32,963 nt of DNA from Pseudomonadota bacterium (GTDB lineage Bacteria; Pseudomonadota; Gammaproteobacteria; Burkholderiales; Burkholderiaceae_B). Each line of letters opens with the position of its first letter. The stretch's first letter is position 1. The translations under genes and the position numbers were made by a program. Shown one piece after another: positions 1-8,929 of this stretch. Location of the stretch: positions 1 to 32,963 of the forward strand of contig JAEWHK010000075.1 of the NCBI GenBank assembly GCA_023387815.1. The letters run 5' to 3'. The notes beneath the pieces were generated by a model. It made no database searches. It worked only from the letters and a program-made list of their open reading frames with translations, and had not been told where the DNA came from.

Positions 1-104
1 TTGGTGCAATAACTACAACTTCCCTTCGCGGAGTTTTATAGAGCGGTAGAACATAACGTCTTGATCGCTGCTCTGATCACTCAAAATCTACGGAGATTTA
101 ACAA

Positions 105-1325
105 ATGAAAAAGACTTTGCTTGCTGCAGCTCTGGTTACCGGCTTCGCTGGTGTAGCTCACGCAGAAACTTCTGTAACGCTGTATGGTCTGGTTGACGCT
201 GGTGTGGGTTACCAGCAAACCAAAGTCACACAGGGTGACAACTGGTCTAAAACACGTGACATCGGTCTGATCAACGGCGTTAAAAACGGCAACCGTTGGG
301 GCCTGAAAGGCACTGAAGACCTGGGTAACGGTACAAGCGCTATTTTCCAACTGGAAAGCGGCTTTGATCTGGGTAACGGTCGTTCATCACAAGGTGGTCG
401 TCTGTTCGGTCGTAAAGCTATCGTTGGTCTGAGTGGCGACAGCTGGGGTACTCTGTCTCTGGGCCGTCAGTACAACATCGCTGATGATGTAATCTCTCCA
501 ATCGACCCATTCGGTACAGGCTTCCTGCAAGCTGGTGTTACCGGTGGTGCTTTCGGTGACTCTCCATCTGCCCGTATGGACAACTCCATCAAATACATGA
601 CGCCTGACTTCAGCGGCTTCAAATTTGGTGTTGGCTACGCTGGCAAAAACACGAAAGAAGAATCTGAAATCGGTGGACTGCGCGAAACAGACCGCAATAC
701 ATCTAACTGGATCACAGTTGGTGGTGGTTACTTCAATGGTCCTCTGAGCGTTGCTGCTTCTTATGACCGTTTCCGTACTGACGTTAGCTACACGAACGAC
801 GCTGGCGCTGACGTAGACAACAAAGGCACAACCCACATGTGGAACGTTGGTGGTGCTTATGACTTCGAAGTTGTTAAACTGCACCTGTTGTACGGTCAAA
901 TTCGCGGCGCTGTTAACAACGACGTAGTTGCAGAAAACGGTGTTGGTGGTCTGGGCCTGAACGGTTCTCTGGCTGACTTCACTGAAGTTACAAACGTAAA
1001 CAGCTCAGCTTACGGCCTGAACTATGCTCAAACTAACGGTTACCGTCAACAGTCTTGGATGGCTGGTCTGACTGCTCCTGTTGGTGACGACGGTAAAGTA
1101 CTGTTCTCATACCAAGGCAATACTTCCAAAAACACTGGCGAAGCATTTGACGGCGTAAAAGGCAAACTGCACCTGTTCAGCCTGGGTTATGTACAGAACC
1201 TGTCTAAACGTACTAGCGTATATGCAATCGCTTCTTACGGTACAGGCAAAATGAAGTTCGACAACGCTGAAAACGTTAAACTGAAATCAACTCTGGTTGG
1301 TGTCGGTCTGCAACACCGCTTCTAA
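105..1325 (+). CDS. Gram-negative general porin (outer membrane trimeric porin)
   Basis: This 406-residue protein forms a passive diffusion channel in the outer membrane. A classic Sec signal peptide is visible: MKK, a hydrophobic stretch, then cleavage after AHA at residue 20, leaving a mature protein starting ETSVTLYG. That mature start, alternating amphipathic strands, a GRQY-type loop segment and a terminal phenylalanine (VGLQHRF) are hallmarks of Burkholderiales porins with 16 beta strands. The start is fixed by the signal peptide and by a GGAG ribosome site at 92-95, nine bases before the ATG. Codon use is strongly biased (CTG, GGT, AAC), as expected of a very abundant protein. It is monocistronic, closed by a terminator at 1362-1391. 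Solute selectivity cannot be read from the sequence. Confidence 0.93.
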   Translation: MKKTLLAAALVTGFAGVAHAETSVTLYGLVDAGVGYQQTKVTQGDNWSKTRDIGLINGVKNGNRWGLKGTEDLGNGTSAIFQLESGFDLGNGRSSQGGRLFGRKAIVGLSGDSWGTLSLGRQYNIADDVISPIDPFGTGFLQAGVTGGAFGDSPSARMDNSIKYMTPDFSGFKFGVGYAGKNTKEESEIGGLRETDRNTSNWITVGGGYFNGPLSVAASYDRFRTDVSYTNDAGADVDNKGTTHMWNVGGAYDFEVVKLHLLYGQIRGAVNNDVVAENGVGGLGLNGSLADFTEVTNVNSSAYGLNYAQTNGYRQQSWMAGLTAPVGDDGKVLFSYQGNTSKNTGEAFDGVKGKLHLFSLGYVQNLSKRTSVYAIASYGTGKMKFDNAENVKLKSTLVGVGLQHRF

Positions 1326-1354
1326 TGAAACGCATCGCTATGCGATGATTTCAT
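1325..1354 (+). other. Hairpin directly after the porin stop codon
   Basis: An imperfect inverted repeat pairs ATGAAA (1325-1330) with TTTCAT (1349-1354) and CATCGC (1333-1338) with GCGATG (1342-1347) around a three-base loop. It lies just before the T-tailed terminator hairpin. It may protect the porin mRNA 3' end from exonucleases; that role is inferred. Confidence 0.4.
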
Positions 1355-1361
1355 AAAGCAA

Positions 1362-1391
1362 GAAAAACCACCCTTCGGGGTGGTTTTTTTA
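1362..1391 (+). terminator. Rho-independent terminator of the porin gene
   Basis: ACCACCC (1367-1373), a TTCG loop and GGGTGGT (1378-1384) form a perfect seven-base stem with a stable tetraloop, preceded by A residues and followed by a run of T. This is a strong intrinsic terminator about 40 bases after the porin stop. Confidence 0.93.
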
Positions 1392-1839
1392 TTTGGGCGA
1401 CAACTAACGTCTGCTTAGTCTGTTCAGGGCTTGTGTCCTATGCAAGAGACCAGGGGCGGGTAATGTGGGGGGGCGGTTGTTGTGTCTTTCGTTTCTAGAT
1501 CGCAGTCTTCGACGACAATATCCAGGGACTGTGTCTTTTCTCTGCCGAGCGGAGGCGAACAACGAGCCTTCAGTTCCTCCCTTGTGCTCCTCATTCGACT
1601 TCAGTTTGGCCCGGCCTTTGTTGCTCTTTCTCGGGGTCTGGGTGGCACCATAGGGCATCCTGATTTTTTCATGAATTCCACTGCTGCTTTTCAGCCCTGC
1701 GAAAGCCAAAATTCCTTGTATGTTCAATTATTTAAGCTCGGCTTCAGTTGCCCTGGAAAATGTTGTTTCAAGGTGCCCGAAAGAGGCTAAATATCTGTTT
1801 TTTACTGAAGGAATGCACGCGCGAATGTTTATGAAATGA
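1392..1839. other. Gene-free stretch between porin and nuo operon
   Basis: No convincing gene was found in about 450 bases. A minus-strand frame of 107 codons (1404-1727) exists but opens with TTG, has no clear ribosome site, is rich in Arg, Lys and Ser, and matches no family I recognise. No tRNA cloverleaf was seen, although a tRNA gene often precedes nuoA in related genomes. The stretch could be a degenerate or dispersed intergenic element. Confidence 0.4.
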
Positions 1840-1845
1840 TACAAT
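1837..1845 (+). promoter_or_regulatory. Candidate nuo operon promoter (extended -10)
   Basis: TGATACAAT at 1837-1845 matches the extended -10 form TGnTATAAT with one mismatch. A -35 hexamer 17 bases upstream is poor, which extended -10 promoters tolerate. Transcription would begin near 1852, giving a leader of about 40 bases before nuoA. It is the best promoter-like site in the gap but is not proven. Confidence 0.4.
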
Positions 1846-1891
1846 CAAAAAGTTTATTAATTTCCCTAGTCATTCTTTCTGGCGGCGTTTT

Positions 1892-2251
1892 ATGTCTATC
1901 GCTGAATACTTCCCGGTCCTTCTTTTCATTGTGGTTGCCACCGTCATTGGGGTAGCCCTGCTTGTGATGGGATCGTTCCTTGGACCACGCCAGCCGGGTG
2001 CCGAAAAAGACGCCCCGTATGAGTGTGGATTTGAGGCTTTCGAAGACGCGCGCATGCGCTTCGATGTCCGCTATTATCTGGTAGCCATCCTGTTCATTCT
2101 GTTCGACCTTGAAATCGCTTTTCTGTTTCCCTGGGCTATTGCCAACGGACAGGTCGGTCTGGTCGGTTTCTGGACGGTTATCGTGTTCCTGACAGTGCTC
2201 ACTGTCGGATTTATCTATGAATGGAAAAAAGGTGCACTGGATTGGGACTAA
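1892..2251 (+). CDS. nuoA: NADH-quinone oxidoreductase subunit A
   Basis: NuoA is a small membrane subunit of complex I at the junction between the membrane arm and the peripheral arm. The 119-residue protein has three predicted membrane helices (about residues 5-28, 62-82 and 88-108). Between the first two lies the conserved loop containing YECGFEAF, whose cysteine sits near the quinone channel, and then RYYLVAILFILFDLEIAF. Length and motifs match the family. It is the first gene of the nuo operon; a GGCGG-like ribosome site precedes the ATG. Confidence 0.96.
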   Translation: MSIAEYFPVLLFIVVATVIGVALLVMGSFLGPRQPGAEKDAPYECGFEAFEDARMRFDVRYYLVAILFILFDLEIAFLFPWAIANGQVGLVGFWTVIVFLTVLTVGFIYEWKKGALDWD

Positions 2252-2275
2252 ATTGTCCCGGGAGTGTATGTCACT

Positions 2276-2764
2276 ATGTCTTCTGAACAAAATGTATTGA
2301 ACAAGCAGGGCTTTCTGGTTACCTCAACCGATGCCGTGCTTAACTGGGTTAAAACCGGCTCCATGTGGCCGGTCACATTCGGTCTGGCCTGTTGTGCGGT
2401 TGAAATGATGCACGCGGGCGCTGCCCGTTACGATCTGGACCAGTTTGGCATTATTTTCCGGCCCAGTCCTCGTCAGTCCGACGTGATGATTGTTGCTGGC
2501 ACCTTGTGTAACAAAATGGCACCGCCATTGCGCAAGGTGTACGATCAGATGGCTGAACCACGCTGGGTAGTGTCCATGGGTTCCTGTGCCAACGGTGGTG
2601 GTTATTACCATTACTCTTATTCGGTCGTACGTGGCTGTGACCGCATCGTTCCCGTTGACATCTATGTTCCAGGCTGTCCGCCAACGGCAGAGGCCCTGGT
2701 GTATGGTCTGCTGCAACTGCAGAACAAGATCCGCCGTACCAATACCATCGCACGCGAAGCGTAA
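2276..2764 (+). CDS. nuoB: NADH-quinone oxidoreductase subunit B (cluster N2)
   Basis: NuoB holds the terminal 4Fe-4S cluster N2, which passes electrons to quinone. The adjacent cysteine pair C39-C40 in LACCAVEMM, plus C104 (GSCANGGG) and C134 (VPGCPPTAE), are the expected ligands. The ATG at 2276 was chosen, giving 162 residues, because GGAG (2261-2264) lies upstream and the result matches betaproteobacterial NuoB lengths. A GTG at 2264 would add four residues but would overlap that ribosome site. The gene follows nuoA by 24 bases. Confidence 0.96.
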   Translation: MSSEQNVLNKQGFLVTSTDAVLNWVKTGSMWPVTFGLACCAVEMMHAGAARYDLDQFGIIFRPSPRQSDVMIVAGTLCNKMAPPLRKVYDQMAEPRWVVSMGSCANGGGYYHYSYSVVRGCDRIVPVDIYVPGCPPTAEALVYGLLQLQNKIRRTNTIAREA

Positions 2765-2806
2765 CCGGCTGATGGCCGCACTTCTTTTTGTAAAAGCGTC
2801 AAAGCT

Positions 2807-3421
2807 ATGACCCGTTTAGAAACCTTGGAACAAGCCCTGCGCGCCAAGTTCGGCGAGAATGAATCGTTCGTACTTACCAGCGCCTATGGCGAGCTTAATC
2901 TGGAAATTGCTCCGGAAAAATGGACTGAAACCTGTCAGTTCCTGCGCGATGATGCCCAATTTCGCTTCGAATCCTGTATTGACTTGTGTGGTGTCGATTA
3001 CCTGACTTACGGTCAGCCCGGTGCACACGCCAAACGCGCGTTTCCATCACGGTTTGCCGTCACTGCGCAATTGCTGTCAGTCACGCACAACTGGCGACTG
3101 CGTGTTCGGACCTGGGTGCCGAATGATGATTTTCCGGTTATTCCCACGCTGGTAGAAGTCTGGCCGGCAGTCAACTGGTTTGAGCGTGAAGCGTTTGACC
3201 TTTACGGGATTGTGTTTGAGGGCCATCCGGATCTGCGCAGAATTCTGACGGATTATGGCTTTATTGGTCATCCGTTCCGCAAGGATTTCCCATTGTCGGG
3301 TTATGTGGAAATGCGATACGACGAGGCGTCTCAGCGCGTGATCTATCAACCCGTTACCATCGAGCCGCGAGAAATTACACCACGTGTCATCCGCGAAGAG
3401 GGTTACGGAGTAGGACGTTAA
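2807..3421 (+). CDS. nuoC: NADH-quinone oxidoreductase subunit C
   Basis: NuoC is the 30-kDa-type subunit of the peripheral arm, packing against NuoB and NuoD. The 204-residue protein carries the family signature WFEREAFDLYGI (from W124), followed by the HPDLRRILTDYGF region and the basic, proline-rich C-terminus. NuoC and NuoD are separate here; in enterobacteria they are fused. The gene ends one base before the nuoD start. The Shine-Dalgarno is weak (AAAG), but the conserved N-terminal region supports this ATG. Confidence 0.95.
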   Translation: MTRLETLEQALRAKFGENESFVLTSAYGELNLEIAPEKWTETCQFLRDDAQFRFESCIDLCGVDYLTYGQPGAHAKRAFPSRFAVTAQLLSVTHNWRLRVRTWVPNDDFPVIPTLVEVWPAVNWFEREAFDLYGIVFEGHPDLRRILTDYGFIGHPFRKDFPLSGYVEMRYDEASQRVIYQPVTIEPREITPRVIREEGYGVGR

Positions 3422-3422
3422 C

Positions 3423-4679
3423 ATGGCAGAAATCAAGAACTACACGCTTAACTTTGGTCCCCAGCATCCCGCCGCGCACGGTGTGCTGCGACTGATTCTG
3501 GAACTCAGTGGCGAGGTGATCCAGCGTGCCGACCCGCATATCGGTCTGCTGCATCGCGCGACCGAGAAACTGGCCGAAAATAAAACCTATCTCCAGGCGC
3601 TGCCTTACATGGACCGTCTGGATTACGTGTCCATGATGTGCAATGAACATGCCTATGTCATGGCCATTGAGAAGCTGCTGGGTATCGAGGTACCTATCCG
3701 CGCCCAGTATATCCGCGTCATGTTTGATGAAATTACGCGGCTGCTGAATCATCTGATGAGTGTGGGAACACACGGTCTTGACGTGGGCGCCATGGCGGCC
3801 ATGCTGTACGCCTTCCGCGAGCGCGAAGATCTGATGGACTGCTACGAGGCCGTTTCCGGCGCACGTATGCACGCTGCGTATTACCGTCCTGGTGGTGTCT
3901 ACCGTGATCTGCCCGATTCCATGCCGCAGAACCAGTTGAACAGCAAATATCGCAGCAAGCGCGAGATCGAACAGTTCAATGAAACCCGTCAGGGATCACT
4001 GCTCGATTTCATCGAAGCCTTTACCGAGCGCTTCCCCAAATGCGTCGATGAATACGAAACACTGCTCACCGATAACCGGATCTGGAAACAGCGTCTGGTA
4101 GGTATTGGTGTGGTTGAGCCTGAACGTGCCATGGCACTTGGCTTTACCGGCCCGATGCTGCGTGGCTCCGGCGTAAACTGGGATCTGCGTCGCATGCAGC
4201 CCTATGAGGTTTATGACCGTCTGGAATTTGAAATTCCCGTGGGAACCAACGGTGACTGTTATGACCGTTATCTGGTGCGTATCGCAGAGATGCGCGAAAG
4301 TAACCGGATCATTTCGCAATGCGTTCACTGGCTGCGTAACAACCCCGGCCCGGTCATCAGTGACAATCACAAGGTTACCCCGCCAAAGCGGACCAGCATG
4401 AAATCCAATATGGAAGAGCTGATCCACCACTTCAAGCTGTTTACCGAAGGCTTTCAGGTGCCGGAAGGCGAAGTCTATTCCGCCGTCGAGCATCCGAAAG
4501 GCGAATTCGGTATTTACCTGGTCTCAGACGGAGCCAACAAGCCCTATCGCCTGAAAATCCGTCCACCAGGTTTTGTACACCTGCAATCACTGGACGAAAT
4601 GTCCCGCGGCCATATGCTGGCCGATGCTGTCACGATTATCGGTACTCAGGATATCGTGTTTGGTGAAATTGACCGCTAA
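3423..4679 (+). CDS. nuoD: NADH-quinone oxidoreductase subunit D
   Basis: NuoD is the 49-kDa subunit that, with NuoB, forms the quinone-binding pocket. It descends from the large subunit of NiFe hydrogenases. The 418-residue protein starts with an NYTLNFGPQHPAAHGV motif; its His residues line the quinone head site. GLLHRATEKLAE and the C-terminal DIVFGEIDR tail are also present and diagnostic. A GGAG ribosome site lies inside the end of nuoC, so the two genes are probably translationally coupled. Confidence 0.97.
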   Translation: MAEIKNYTLNFGPQHPAAHGVLRLILELSGEVIQRADPHIGLLHRATEKLAENKTYLQALPYMDRLDYVSMMCNEHAYVMAIEKLLGIEVPIRAQYIRVMFDEITRLLNHLMSVGTHGLDVGAMAAMLYAFREREDLMDCYEAVSGARMHAAYYRPGGVYRDLPDSMPQNQLNSKYRSKREIEQFNETRQGSLLDFIEAFTERFPKCVDEYETLLTDNRIWKQRLVGIGVVEPERAMALGFTGPMLRGSGVNWDLRRMQPYEVYDRLEFEIPVGTNGDCYDRYLVRIAEMRESNRIISQCVHWLRNNPGPVISDNHKVTPPKRTSMKSNMEELIHHFKLFTEGFQVPEGEVYSAVEHPKGEFGIYLVSDGANKPYRLKIRPPGFVHLQSLDEMSRGHMLADAVTIIGTQDIVFGEIDR

Positions 4680-4704
4680 CCGCAGCGGATTACTGGATTA
4701 AAAA

Positions 4705-5199
4705 ATGTTGCTCTCTCAACAGGCGTATACCAAGATAGACAAAGAGCTGGCCAAATATCCGGCCGATCAGCGTCAATCGGCCATTATGTCGGCCCTGCGC
4801 ATTGCTCAGGTAGAAAAAGGCTGGGTATCAGCAGAAATCATCGCAGACGTGGCTCGCTATATCGGCGTAGAACCCATTGCGGTTCAGGAAGTGGCCACCT
4901 TCTATAACATGTTCAACAACAAGCCGGTAGGTCAATTCAAGATCAGTGTGTGTACCAATCTGCCCTGTGCCTTGCGCGATGGGGAAAAGACCGCTGATTA
5001 TCTGAAGCAGAAGCTGGGCATTGAACTGGGCGAAACAACCGCTGATGGTCTGTTTACCTTGCAGGAAGGGGAGTGCATGGGCGCCTGTGGCGATGCACCC
5101 GTTCTTATCGTTAATAACCACCATATGTGTGTTCGTATGTCGACAGAAAAAATCGACGCAATGCTGGCTGAGCTCGCACAACAGGGAGACGCTGCATGA
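4705..5199 (+). CDS. nuoE: NADH-quinone oxidoreductase subunit E (2Fe-2S)
   Basis: NuoE is the 24-kDa-type subunit of the NADH dehydrogenase module, with a thioredoxin-like fold binding cluster N1a. The expected ligands are visible: C83 and C88 in SVCTNLPC, and C124 and C128 in GECMGACGDAP. Length (164 residues) is normal. The gene overlaps nuoF by four bases (ATGA), so the two partner subunits are made together. Confidence 0.96.
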   Translation: MLLSQQAYTKIDKELAKYPADQRQSAIMSALRIAQVEKGWVSAEIIADVARYIGVEPIAVQEVATFYNMFNNKPVGQFKISVCTNLPCALRDGEKTADYLKQKLGIELGETTADGLFTLQEGECMGACGDAPVLIVNNHHMCVRMSTEKIDAMLAELAQQGDAA

Positions 5200-6557
5200 G
5201 TGTCATTCTGAGCAAGTATTCGCAGGGTCTGAATCCCAATCCCGCCAGCGACCTGGGTTCGTCCATGGCATTGCACGGCCGGCATATCCAGCCGCAAATC
5301 ATGGCCGATCTGGATGGCGAGAACTGGCGTCTTGAAGATTACGTCAAGCGAGGTGGCTATGAAGCGCTGCGCAAGATCCTCACTACCGGCATGAGCCAGG
5401 AAGACGTCATTGCCGAAGTCAAGGCTTCCGGCCTGCGCGGTCGTGGTGGTGCGGGTTTCCCGACAGGTCTCAAATGGAGCTTCATGCCCCGCAATTTTCC
5501 GGGTCAGAAATATCTGGTTTGCAACTCCGACGAGGGCGAACCCGGTACGTTCAAGGATCGGGATATTCTGCGCTCCAATCCCCATATCGTGATCGAAGGC
5601 ATGGCCATTGCTGCCTACGCCATGGGCATCACGGTCGGATACAACTATATTCACGGCGAAATCTTCGAAGTGTACGAACGCTTCGAAGAAGCGCTTGAAG
5701 AAGCGCGTGCTGCCGGCTTCCTGGGCGACAATATTCTGGGTTCCAGTTTTTCGTTCCAGTTGCATGCCCACCACGGTTACGGTGCCTATATTTGCGGTGA
5801 AGAAACTGCATTGCTCGAATCGCTGGAAGGCAAGAAAGGTCAGCCCCGGTTCAAACCACCGTTTCCTGCGAGTTTCGGTCTGTACGGCAAACCAACGACG
5901 ATCAACAACACGGAAACCTTTGCGGCGGTCCCATGGATTATCCGCAACGGTGGTCAGCAGTATCTGGAGATTGGTCTGCCGAATAATGGCGGTACCAAAC
6001 TGTTTTCCATTACCGGTGACGTTGAGCGTCCCGGCAATTACGAGATTCCCCTGGGCACGCCGTTTTCCAAGCTTCTTGAGCTGGCTGGCGGCATGCGCGG
6101 CGGACGCAAGCTCAAAGCGGTTATCCCCGGCGGTTCCAGTGCGCCTGTGCTGCCTGCCGACATCATGATGGATCTCACCATGGACTACGACGCCATTGCC
6201 AAGGCCGGGTCCATGCTGGGTTCAGGCGCGGTGATCGTCATGGACGAAACCCGCTGCATGGTCAAATCGCTGTTGCGCCTGTCGTATTTCTATTTCGAAG
6301 AGAGCTGCGGTCAGTGCACTCCGTGCCGCGAAGGTACCGGCTGGCTTTACCGCATGGTTAACCGTATTGAACACGGCCAGGGCCGCCAGGAAGACCTCGA
6401 TCTGCTGGATACGATCGCGGGCAATATCATGGGTCGCACCATTTGTGCGCTGGGCGATGCGGCAGCAATGCCGGTTCGCGTGTTTTTAAAGCATTATCGC
6501 GATGAATTCGCATACCACATTGAGCATAAGCAATGTGTGGTTCCTCAATATCTGTAG
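5196..6557 (+). CDS. nuoF: NADH-quinone oxidoreductase subunit F (FMN, NADH binding)
   Basis: NuoF oxidises NADH through FMN and passes electrons to 4Fe-4S cluster N3. The glycine-rich GRGGAGFPTG motif starts at G82 and binds FMN and NADH. C371, C374 and C377 (SCGQCTPCREG) and C417 (ICALGD) are the N3 ligands. The protein has 453 residues, a normal length. It begins within the nuoE stop and ends eight bases before nuoG. Confidence 0.97.
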   Translation: MSVILSKYSQGLNPNPASDLGSSMALHGRHIQPQIMADLDGENWRLEDYVKRGGYEALRKILTTGMSQEDVIAEVKASGLRGRGGAGFPTGLKWSFMPRNFPGQKYLVCNSDEGEPGTFKDRDILRSNPHIVIEGMAIAAYAMGITVGYNYIHGEIFEVYERFEEALEEARAAGFLGDNILGSSFSFQLHAHHGYGAYICGEETALLESLEGKKGQPRFKPPFPASFGLYGKPTTINNTETFAAVPWIIRNGGQQYLEIGLPNNGGTKLFSITGDVERPGNYEIPLGTPFSKLLELAGGMRGGRKLKAVIPGGSSAPVLPADIMMDLTMDYDAIAKAGSMLGSGAVIVMDETRCMVKSLLRLSYFYFEESCGQCTPCREGTGWLYRMVNRIEHGQGRQEDLDLLDTIAGNIMGRTICALGDAAAMPVRVFLKHYRDEFAYHIEHKQCVVPQYL

Positions 6558-6565
6558 GTCTAAGC

Positions 6566-8929
6566 ATGGTTGAACTTACCATAGACGGAAAACCCGTATC
6601 AGTGCCTGAAGGCAGCATGGTGATGCATGCCGCCAGCGAACTGGGTCTGTACGTTCCGCATTTCTGTTATCACAAGAAGCTGTCCATTGCTGCCAACTGT
6701 CGTATGTGTCTGGTTGAAGTGGAGAAAGCACCTAAGGCCCTGCCTGCGTGTGCCACACCAGTCACCCAGGGTATGGTCGTCCATACCTGCTCGGCCAAGG
6801 CCATCGCTGCCCAGAAAAGCGTGATGGAGTTTTTGCTGATCAATCACCCGCTGGACTGTCCGATCTGTGACCAGGGCGGGGAGTGTCAGCTGCAGGATCT
6901 GGCCGTCGGCTACGGTAACGACGAATCCCGCTATCGTGAAGAGAAACGCGTTGTTTTCCATAAAGATGTGGGCCCGCTGGTTTCCGCAGAGGAAATGTCC
7001 CGTTGTATTCATTGCACACGCTGTGTCCGTTTCGGGCAGGAAGTGGCTGGTGTGATGGAGCTGGGTATGCTCAACCGCGGCGAACATTCTGAAATTCAGA
7101 CTTTCGTTGGTCAGGCAATCGAATCTGAACTGTCTGGCAATATGATCGACATTTGCCCGGTGGGTGCACTGACTTCCAAGCCATTCCGCTATACCGCAAG
7201 GACTTGGGAGCTGGCTCGTCGTCGCTCCATCAGCGCGCACGATAGCGTGGGTTCCAACCTGGTGGTTCAGGTCAAGGGCGAGCGCGTCATGCGCGTGGTG
7301 CCTTTCGAGAACGAAGAGATCAATGAATGCTGGATCAGCGACAAGGATCGCTGGTCTTATGAAGGTCTGAACAGTGCCGACCGCCTGACAACCCCCATGA
7401 TCAAGGGTGACGATGGCGTCTGGCGTGAATCTTCCTGGAATGAAGCCCTGACGGCGGCAGCCCAGGTTCTGGAACGCATCAACCAGACGCATGGCGATGG
7501 TCAGATCGGTGCGCTGGCGACCGAATATTCTACGGTTGAAGAGCTGGCTCTGCTGGCGCGCCTGACGCGCGGACTGGGTTCGCAGCATATCGATTTCCGT
7601 CTGCGTCAGACCGATGCGGCCTTCGAGAAATCACTGGAAGGCTTCCCATGGCTGGGCATGCCTATTGCAGAACTGGGCACGCTGGATCGTGTACTGGTGG
7701 TCGGATCAGTGCTTCGCAAGGACCATCCTCTGTTTGCGCAGCGTCTTCGCCAGGCTGCCAAGCGTGGCACACAAATTGTCATCATCGACACTACCGGTGA
7801 CGATCCGCTGATTCCAAGCGCCAAACGTCTGACCGTTGCGCCTGACCAGTTGCTCGATACGCTGACCAGTGTGGCCAAGGCCATGCAGCAGAACGGGCAG
7901 GGCGAGCAGCAGCCACAAGCTACACAAGGTGCTTCTGCTTCTGCAAGCCAGAAAATCACACCCGAAGCCATTGCGGCAATTCTGGGTTCCGGCGAGAAAG
8001 CCGCTGTATTTCTTGGAAATATGGCTGTTGCCTCTCCACAGGCTTCTCAGCTGGCCGTTCAGGCACAGGCCATCGCAGACCAGGCCAAGGGTACCCTTGG
8101 TTTCCTGACTGCAGGCGCCAATACGGTTGGCGGCTATCTGGCCGGCGCCGTGGCAACCGAAGACGGTATGAACGTGGTCAAAATGATGGAAAATCCGTTG
8201 AAAGCGTATCTGGTACTGCATGCAGAACCTTCGCTGGATATGGATGACGGCGACAAGGCAGAGAAAATGCTGGCCGGCGCCTTCTCCATCGCGCTCACCT
8301 CCTACAAATCAGCAGCAGAAAACTGGGCACGCATCATGCTGCCAGTAGCACCATTTACTGAAACATCAGGTACGTTTGTGAACGCCGAAGGGCGTGCACA
8401 AAGCTTCCGCGGTGTGGTTGCCGGTCTGGGCCATAGTCGTCCTGCCTGGAAGGTGCTTCGTGTGCTGGGCAATATTCTCAAACTGGCCGATTTCGAAGAT
8501 GAAACGTCCGAGTCCGTCCGTGATAGCGTGCTGTTGAATGGATTTGCATCACGCCTGTCCAATCGCGTCACCGCTGTTGCCAATGCCACTCAGGGAACGG
8601 CAGCTGCGACTGCGCCGGAAGGTGCCCTGCAGCTCGTGTCTGATCTGCCTATTTACCGTACCGATGCCATCGTGCGTCGTGCGGACGCGTTGCAACGTGC
8701 GCCAGCCAGTGCTGCGCCGGTTGCCCGCCTGAATGCGGCAACGCTGGCTCGCCTTGGCCTGAAGGCAGGTGATGAAGTCAGCGTTCGCGGCAGCAATGGC
8801 AACGAAATCCGTCTTGAGGCTCGGGAAGATGATCGCCTGGCCGACAATACAGTTCGCATCGCTCAGGGCTTTGTACAAACTGCCGCGATTGGCAGTGCTT
8901 TCGGTAATGTAATCGTGGAGAAACTTTGA
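6566..8929 (+). CDS. nuoG: NADH-quinone oxidoreductase subunit G (iron-sulfur, molybdopterin-fold)
   Basis: NuoG is the largest peripheral subunit and relays electrons through several iron-sulfur clusters. The 2Fe-2S ferredoxin domain has ligands C34, C45, C48 and C62. A His-Cys cluster segment (HPLDCPICDQGGEC) and a CIHCTRC ... CPVGAL 4Fe-4S segment follow. The remaining two thirds have the molybdopterin oxidoreductase fold and probably no cofactor. A Gln/Ala/Ser-rich linker lies near residues 440-465. The ATG at 6566 gives 787 residues beginning MVELTIDGKP; an upstream in-frame ATG at 6533 lies inside nuoF and adds no conserved sequence. The stop overlaps the nuoH start (TGATG). Confidence 0.96.
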   Translation: MVELTIDGKPVSVPEGSMVMHAASELGLYVPHFCYHKKLSIAANCRMCLVEVEKAPKALPACATPVTQGMVVHTCSAKAIAAQKSVMEFLLINHPLDCPICDQGGECQLQDLAVGYGNDESRYREEKRVVFHKDVGPLVSAEEMSRCIHCTRCVRFGQEVAGVMELGMLNRGEHSEIQTFVGQAIESELSGNMIDICPVGALTSKPFRYTARTWELARRRSISAHDSVGSNLVVQVKGERVMRVVPFENEEINECWISDKDRWSYEGLNSADRLTTPMIKGDDGVWRESSWNEALTAAAQVLERINQTHGDGQIGALATEYSTVEELALLARLTRGLGSQHIDFRLRQTDAAFEKSLEGFPWLGMPIAELGTLDRVLVVGSVLRKDHPLFAQRLRQAAKRGTQIVIIDTTGDDPLIPSAKRLTVAPDQLLDTLTSVAKAMQQNGQGEQQPQATQGASASASQKITPEAIAAILGSGEKAAVFLGNMAVASPQASQLAVQAQAIADQAKGTLGFLTAGANTVGGYLAGAVATEDGMNVVKMMENPLKAYLVLHAEPSLDMDDGDKAEKMLAGAFSIALTSYKSAAENWARIMLPVAPFTETSGTFVNAEGRAQSFRGVVAGLGHSRPAWKVLRVLGNILKLADFEDETSESVRDSVLLNGFASRLSNRVTAVANATQGTAAATAPEGALQLVSDLPIYRTDAIVRRADALQRAPASAAPVARLNAATLARLGLKAGDEVSVRGSNGNEIRLEAREDDRLADNTVRIAQGFVQTAAIGSAFGNVIVEKL

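Noticed and set aside
1..104. Porin promoter and a hairpin at 17-35
   Set aside because: No -35/-10 pair with suitable spacing was convincing, and the hairpin is weak without a proper T run; it may belong to an upstream gene outside the window.
1404..1727. A 107-codon minus-strand frame between porin and nuoA as a gene
   Set aside because: TTG start, no Shine-Dalgarno and no family match; kept only as a finding about the stretch.
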